Assembly (NCBI GenBank): GCA_045637645.1
Contig: JAZTZV010000028.1
Location: 1-64,000 of the forward strand
Source: RGIG1959 sp045637645
GTDB taxonomy: Bacteria > Bacillota > Clostridia > Oscillospirales > Acutalibacteraceae
Direction: 5' to 3'
DNA: 64,000 nucleotides
Part shown: piece by piece, positions 60,656-64,000 of the stretch
Position numbering within the stretch: the stretch's first letter is position 1
How the letters are laid out: each line of letters opens with the position of its first letter
Made by a program: the position numbers and the translations under genes
The notes under the pieces: generated by a model
Databases searched by the model: none
What the model was told of the DNA's origin: nothing
What the model saw: only the letters and a program-made list of their open reading frames with translations

Positions 60656-63298
60656 TCAATCCTTCAGCATGTTATCAAGGATACCGTTGACAGCGTAAAG
60701 CGCTTCGTCAACCTTCGTGATATCCTTACCGCCTGCCATCGCCATGTCGGGGCGTCCGCCGCCGCGACCGCCGCAGATCGACGCAACTTCGCGCACGATC
60801 GCGCCCGCATTCGCGCCGCGTTTGATCGCTTCGCTTCCGCAGCTGCAGCAGAACGTCACGGAGCCTTCCGCCGCACGCACGCCGGCAAACAACACAACCA
60901 AATTGCCGTCGTTGTTATCGCGGCAACGATCGGCAAGCGCGCGCATCGCGTCGTTGGTGACATCGGACAGCATCGTCACGATGACTTTCAGGCCCTTATA
61001 ATCGGTAGCGTTGTTGAGCAAATCTTGAATTCGACCCGAGGCCAAGCGGTTTTCGGCATCGGTCAATTTCGCTTGGGTTTCTTTATGCTCAGCGATGACT
61101 TGTGCCGCACGGCGGGTCACATCGTCACGCGAGTTGGCTTTCAAAATTTGAGCCGTCTCGTTCAACTGAGCGGTATAGCGATCGATCAGCGCAAGCACAC
61201 CCGCACCCGTCACCGCTTCGATACGGCGCACGCCCGCCGCGACGGACGATTCGCTGATTACACGGAACAAACCGAGTTGCGAGGTGTTTGCCACGTGGGT
61301 GCCGCCGCAGAATTCGACCGACACACCGGACACGTTGACCACGCGCACGACATCGCCGTACTTCTCGCCGAACAGCGCCATCGCGCCGAGTTTTTTCGCT
61401 TCATCGATCGGCATCTCGCGGATGTCGGTTTGCACCGCGTCGAGGATCCAACCGTTGACAAGCGCCTCCACTTGAGCAATTTCGTCCGCCGTCATGGCCA
61501 CGAAATGCGTGAAGTCAAAGCGCATTTTTTGATTGTCGACAAGTTGACCCGCTTGCTCGACATGCGTGCCGAGAACTTGACGAAGCGCGGCTTGCAACAA
61601 GTGAGCCGCCGTATGGTTACGCATGGTCGCACCACGCGTTTGTTTGTTAACCGTTGCTTTGACGGTGTCGCCGACACGAAGATCGCCGCTTTGTTGGACA
61701 CCGCCGTGCGCAAAGACACCGTTCGTGCCTTTGAAGGTTTCCAGTACTTCGAAATTGCCGCCTTCTGCGGTCATCACGCCGACATCGCCGACTTGACCGC
61801 CGCTCTCGGCATAGAACGGAGTGACATCAAGCACCACGATCGCCTCGTCGCCTTCGGTGATGCTGTCGACCAACTCGTTGTCGCGCACAAGTGCTTTAAC
61901 GGTCGCATTCGCTTCCAGCGTGTCGTAACCGACAAACGAGGACGCTTCCAACTGCTCGATTACAGCCGCCTTGCCCTTCCAAGCATCGGCACCCGCATCC
62001 TTACGCGCCTCACGTGCACGGGTGCGTTGTTCAAGCATGCACGCATTGAACGCGTCTTCGTCCACCTTGAGGCCTTTTTCTTCCAGAATATCGCGAGTCA
62101 AATCCACAGGGAAACCATAGGTATCATACAGCTTGAAGGCATCTTCGCCCGAAAGCGTGTCGCCCTTCATTTCGATCAGCATCGAGTCCAGCACCGCCAA
62201 ACCGCTGTCGATGGTTTTGCCGAAGGCTTCCTCTTCCTTCTCGATGAGCATGCGGATGTAATCTTGCTTTTCGGCAAGCTCGGGATACGCACTGTGATTC
62301 TCGGCGATGACCGTATCCGCCACTTTGTAGAGGAACGGCTCTTTGATGCCGAGCAAACGACCGTGACGCGCCGCACGACGGAGCAAACGGCGCAAAACAT
62401 AGCCGCGACCCGCGTTCGAAGGCGAAACACCGTCGCCGATCATAAAGACGGTCGAACGGATGTGGTCGGTGATGACGCGCAAGGACACATCGGTCTTTTC
62501 GTCTTCTTTATAGGTCACACCGGCGATCGAGCTGATGTGTTTCATGATGTTTTGCACGGTGTCAACCTCAAACAGGTTGCCGACACCTTGCATAATGCAG
62601 GCAAGACGCTCAAGTCCCATGCCCGTATCGATGTTGGGATGCTCAAGCGGCGAATAGTTGCCGTTGCCGTCATTGTCAAATTGGGTGAACACGAGGTTCC
62701 AGAACTCGACATAACGATCGCACTCACAGCCAACGCCGCAGTTCGGGTCGCCGCAGCCGTATTCTTCGCCGCGGTCGAAATAAAGCTCCGAGCAAGGGCC
62801 GCAAGGACCGCTGCCGTGCTCCCAGAAGTTGTCGGCTTTGCCCAGACGCACAATGTGCGACGGATCAACGCCAACCTCATTGACCCAGATGTCTTTTGCC
62901 TCATCGTCGTTTTCATAGATCGAGATCCAAATGCGGTCCACGGGAAGTTCCAGCACTTTGGTGCAGAATTCCCACGCCCACGCAGTCGCTTCATGCTTGA
63001 AGTAATCGCCGAAGCTGAAGTTACCGAGCATCTCGAAATAGGTGCCGTGGCGCGCGGTTTTGCCGACGCGCTCGATGTCGGGCGTACGGATGCACTTTTG
63101 GCAGGTGGTCACGCGTTTGCGAGGCGGCGTGACTTCACCGGTGAAATATTTCTTCATCGGTGCCATGCCCGAGTTGATGAGCAACAACGATTTATCGTTG
63201 TTGGGCACGAGCGAAAAGCTCGGCAAGCGCAGGTGATCCTTGCTTTCGAAGAAAGCGAGGTACTTTTCGCGCAGTTCGTTCAGTCCTGTCCATTGCAT
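60656..63298 (-). CDS. alaS: Alanyl-tRNA synthetase
   Basis: Class II synthetase charging tRNA-Ala. 880 aa, the normal length. The catalytic core starts NELREKYLAFFESKDHLRLP with the motif LINSGMAPMKKYFTGEVTPP. The editing domain has the zinc/editing HxxxH in MRNHTAAHLLQAALRQV (about residue 560) and VEFCGGTHVANTSQLG (about 660). The C-terminal DHHA1/C-Ala domain ends GGGRPDMAMAGGKDITKVD. AAAGGAG precedes ATG 63298. Expression is controlled by the T-box leader upstream. Confidence 0.97.
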   Translation of the reverse strand: MQWTGLNELREKYLAFFESKDHLRLPSFSLVPNNDKSLLLINSGMAPMKKYFTGEVTPPRKRVTTCQKCIRTPDIERVGKTARHGTYFEMLGNFSFGDYFKHEATAWAWEFCTKVLELPVDRIWISIYENDDEAKDIWVNEVGVDPSHIVRLGKADNFWEHGSGPCGPCSELYFDRGEEYGCGDPNCGVGCECDRYVEFWNLVFTQFDNDGNGNYSPLEHPNIDTGMGLERLACIMQGVGNLFEVDTVQNIMKHISSIAGVTYKEDEKTDVSLRVITDHIRSTVFMIGDGVSPSNAGRGYVLRRLLRRAARHGRLLGIKEPFLYKVADTVIAENHSAYPELAEKQDYIRMLIEKEEEAFGKTIDSGLAVLDSMLIEMKGDTLSGEDAFKLYDTYGFPVDLTRDILEEKGLKVDEDAFNACMLEQRTRAREARKDAGADAWKGKAAVIEQLEASSFVGYDTLEANATVKALVRDNELVDSITEGDEAIVVLDVTPFYAESGGQVGDVGVMTAEGGNFEVLETFKGTNGVFAHGGVQQSGDLRVGDTVKATVNKQTRGATMRNHTAAHLLQAALRQVLGTHVEQAGQLVDNQKMRFDFTHFVAMTADEIAQVEALVNGWILDAVQTDIREMPIDEAKKLGAMALFGEKYGDVVRVVNVSGVSVEFCGGTHVANTSQLGLFRVISESSVAAGVRRIEAVTGAGVLALIDRYTAQLNETAQILKANSRDDVTRRAAQVIAEHKETQAKLTDAENRLASGRIQDLLNNATDYKGLKVIVTMLSDVTNDAMRALADRCRDNNDGNLVVLFAGVRAAEGSVTFCCSCGSEAIKRGANAGAIVREVASICGGRGGGRPDMAMAGGKDITKVDEALYAVNGILDNMLKD

Positions 63299-63329
63299 AG
63301 TGTGTAATCTCCTTTCGGTGAATCAAATC

Positions 63330-63593
63330 CAGAAAAAATATAAAAAGCTCCCATCCCGAAATGGGACGGAAGCTTCCGTGGTACCACCCAAATTGCCGCC
63401 GTCTTTTGACAGCGACCGCTTTTCTTCCCTTTAACGCAGGGGTTACGTCGCGATTCATCATCGCAAGGCTCCGAAGCGGCTCACAGATTCGTATTTGTCA
63501 GGTCGTTTTTCAGCCATCGACGACGCTCGTCGCGAACGACCCTCTCTGAGACAACGAAACGGTTTCTTCTTCATCATTGCCGTTTGCAATATC
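63330..63593 (-). promoter_or_regulatory. T-box riboswitch (tRNA-Ala) of alaS
   Basis: This fills the 349-nt gap before alaS. On the minus strand it shows the AGAGAG stem I element (CTCAGAGAGGG, about 63543), the T-box bulge TGGGTGGTACCACGG (63376-63390), and a terminator stem of 13 bp (63345-63357 with 63363-63375) plus a T-run. TGGT in the bulge pairs with an ACCA end, matching tRNA-Ala. Pairing GAAG with CTTC at the base of stem I leaves GCC (63478-63480) in the specifier loop, an alanine codon. Uncharged tRNA-Ala would allow read-through into alaS. Confidence 0.92.
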
Positions 63594-63599
63594 GTGATT

Positions 63600-63628
63600 A
63601 GTATACCTTAAATCCAAAGGCTTGTCAA
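63600..63628 (-). promoter_or_regulatory. Sigma-A promoter of the alaS T-box transcript
   Basis: -35 TTGACA (63623-63628), 17-nt spacer, -10 TATACT (63600-63605), minus strand. Confidence 0.85.
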
Positions 63629-63647
63629 CCGTTTTGCACAGAATTCT

Positions 63648-64000
63648 TCAATTCGTGCATAACCCCGCTTCGAACAAGCCGTCGGCGATCCGCGCGAAAA
63701 GCGGCGCGGCGGGTTTGCCGTTTTCGCCGCCGTTTTCAGAGAGCACCGTCACGATATATTGCGGATGTTCGGCGGGATAGACACCTGTAAACCAGCTTTG
63801 CACAACCTCTTCACCGTCGACGATCCAACCCGTTTCGGCCGTTCCCGTTTTTCCCGCCGCCGAATATTGTGCGGGAGTCGCCCTGACCCCTGTTCCGTTT
63901 TCAACGACCGACTTAAGCATTTGAGTAAGTTGACGTGCTGTTTTTGAACCAAACAGGCGTGTAGATCGAGTCTCATTCGGCGCACGCGTTACCATGCCGT
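63648..64000 (-). CDS. Class B penicillin-binding protein, C-terminal part (cut by window edge)
   Basis: The last 117 codons of a transpeptidase-domain PBP; the frame is open to the right edge. The KTG active-site triad is in AAGKTGTAETG. SWFTGVYPAEHPQYIVTVL and the C-terminal ENGGENGKPAAPLFARIADG are typical of class B enzymes. FGSKTARQLTQMLKSVVENG upstream fits the same family. Whether it is a division, elongation or spore-specific PBP cannot be told from this part. No clear terminator follows before the alaS promoter. Confidence 0.85.
   Translation of the reverse strand, partial: GMVTRAPNETRSTRLFGSKTARQLTQMLKSVVENGTGVRATPAQYSAAGKTGTAETGWIVDGEEVVQSWFTGVYPAEHPQYIVTVLSENGGENGKPAAPLFARIADGLFEAGLCTN

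Noticed and set aside
1..64000. CRISPR arrays, prophage, transposons, tRNA and rRNA genes, toxin-antitoxin pairs
   Set aside because: No spaced repeats, integrase or transposase motifs, or RNA gene signatures were seen; intergenic space is small and accounted for.

Overview
This 64 kb window looks like chromosomal DNA of a spore-forming Clostridia member (Firmicutes), probably an Oscillospirales/Ruminococcaceae-like gut anaerobe. The evidence is SpoIIE and SigG (endospore formation), Rex, DivIVA/SepF, a T-box leader, strong AGGAGG ribosome sites, and the B. subtilis-like orders miaB-ricA-mutS-mutL and yggS(ylmE)-sepF-ylmH-divIVA-ileS. The genus assignment is inference. I see no phage, insertion sequence, integrase, CRISPR array, rRNA or tRNA gene; it is a compact core-genome stretch. 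All genes are on the minus strand except a plus-strand island at about 49.6-53.5 kb (aconitase, rex, a NahK-like kinase).

Layout, following minus-strand transcription from the right end: a class B PBP (partial, 64.0-63.6 kb); an Ala T-box with alaS, a HIT protein and a DnaQ-like exonuclease (63.6-59.4); a purine operon xpt-bmpA-nupO-nupP-nupQ (59.4-53.6); the plus-strand island; tepA-ftsK-malQ-ygiQ-DUF2156-M20 peptidase (49.4-40.6); sigG (40.5-39.8); glyA-esterase-rarA-putP (39.7-34.5); potABCD-galM-HAD phosphatase behind a long leader (34.4-28.6); an amino-acid ABC importer with a GDSL hydrolase and rlmH (28.7-25.0); a two-gene unit of a long ECF-like sigma factor and a membrane-anchored protein (24.9-22.6); an 11-gene run miaB-ricA-mutS-mutL-miaA-HlyD-yggS-sepF-ylmH-divIVA-ileS (22.6-8.3); lspA-rluD; spoIIE; an ABC-F ATPase; and ilvB-ilvN-ilvC (2.6-0 kb, cut at the left edge).

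The genes serve decoding and translation (alaS, ileS, miaA, miaB, rluD, rlmH, ABC-F), mismatch repair and fork rescue (mutSL, rarA), division and chromosome segregation (sepF, divIVA, ftsK), sporulation (spoIIE, sigG, ricA), and nutrient uptake and salvage (polyamines, amino acids, purine nucleosides, proline).

The best candidate for something undescribed is the leader of potABCD (34135-34369). It starts at a clear promoter and carries a 19-bp palindrome. It can close on itself by a 10-bp end helix and contains a perfect 10-nt complement of the potA ribosome-binding region. It also encloses a 65-codon upstream ORF whose stop overlaps the potA start. I do not recognise it as any known riboswitch class. 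Other good leads are the sigma-factor/membrane-protein pair, an operator-like palindrome replacing a purine riboswitch at xpt, and Spo0A-box-like motifs inside the terminator in front of spoIIE.
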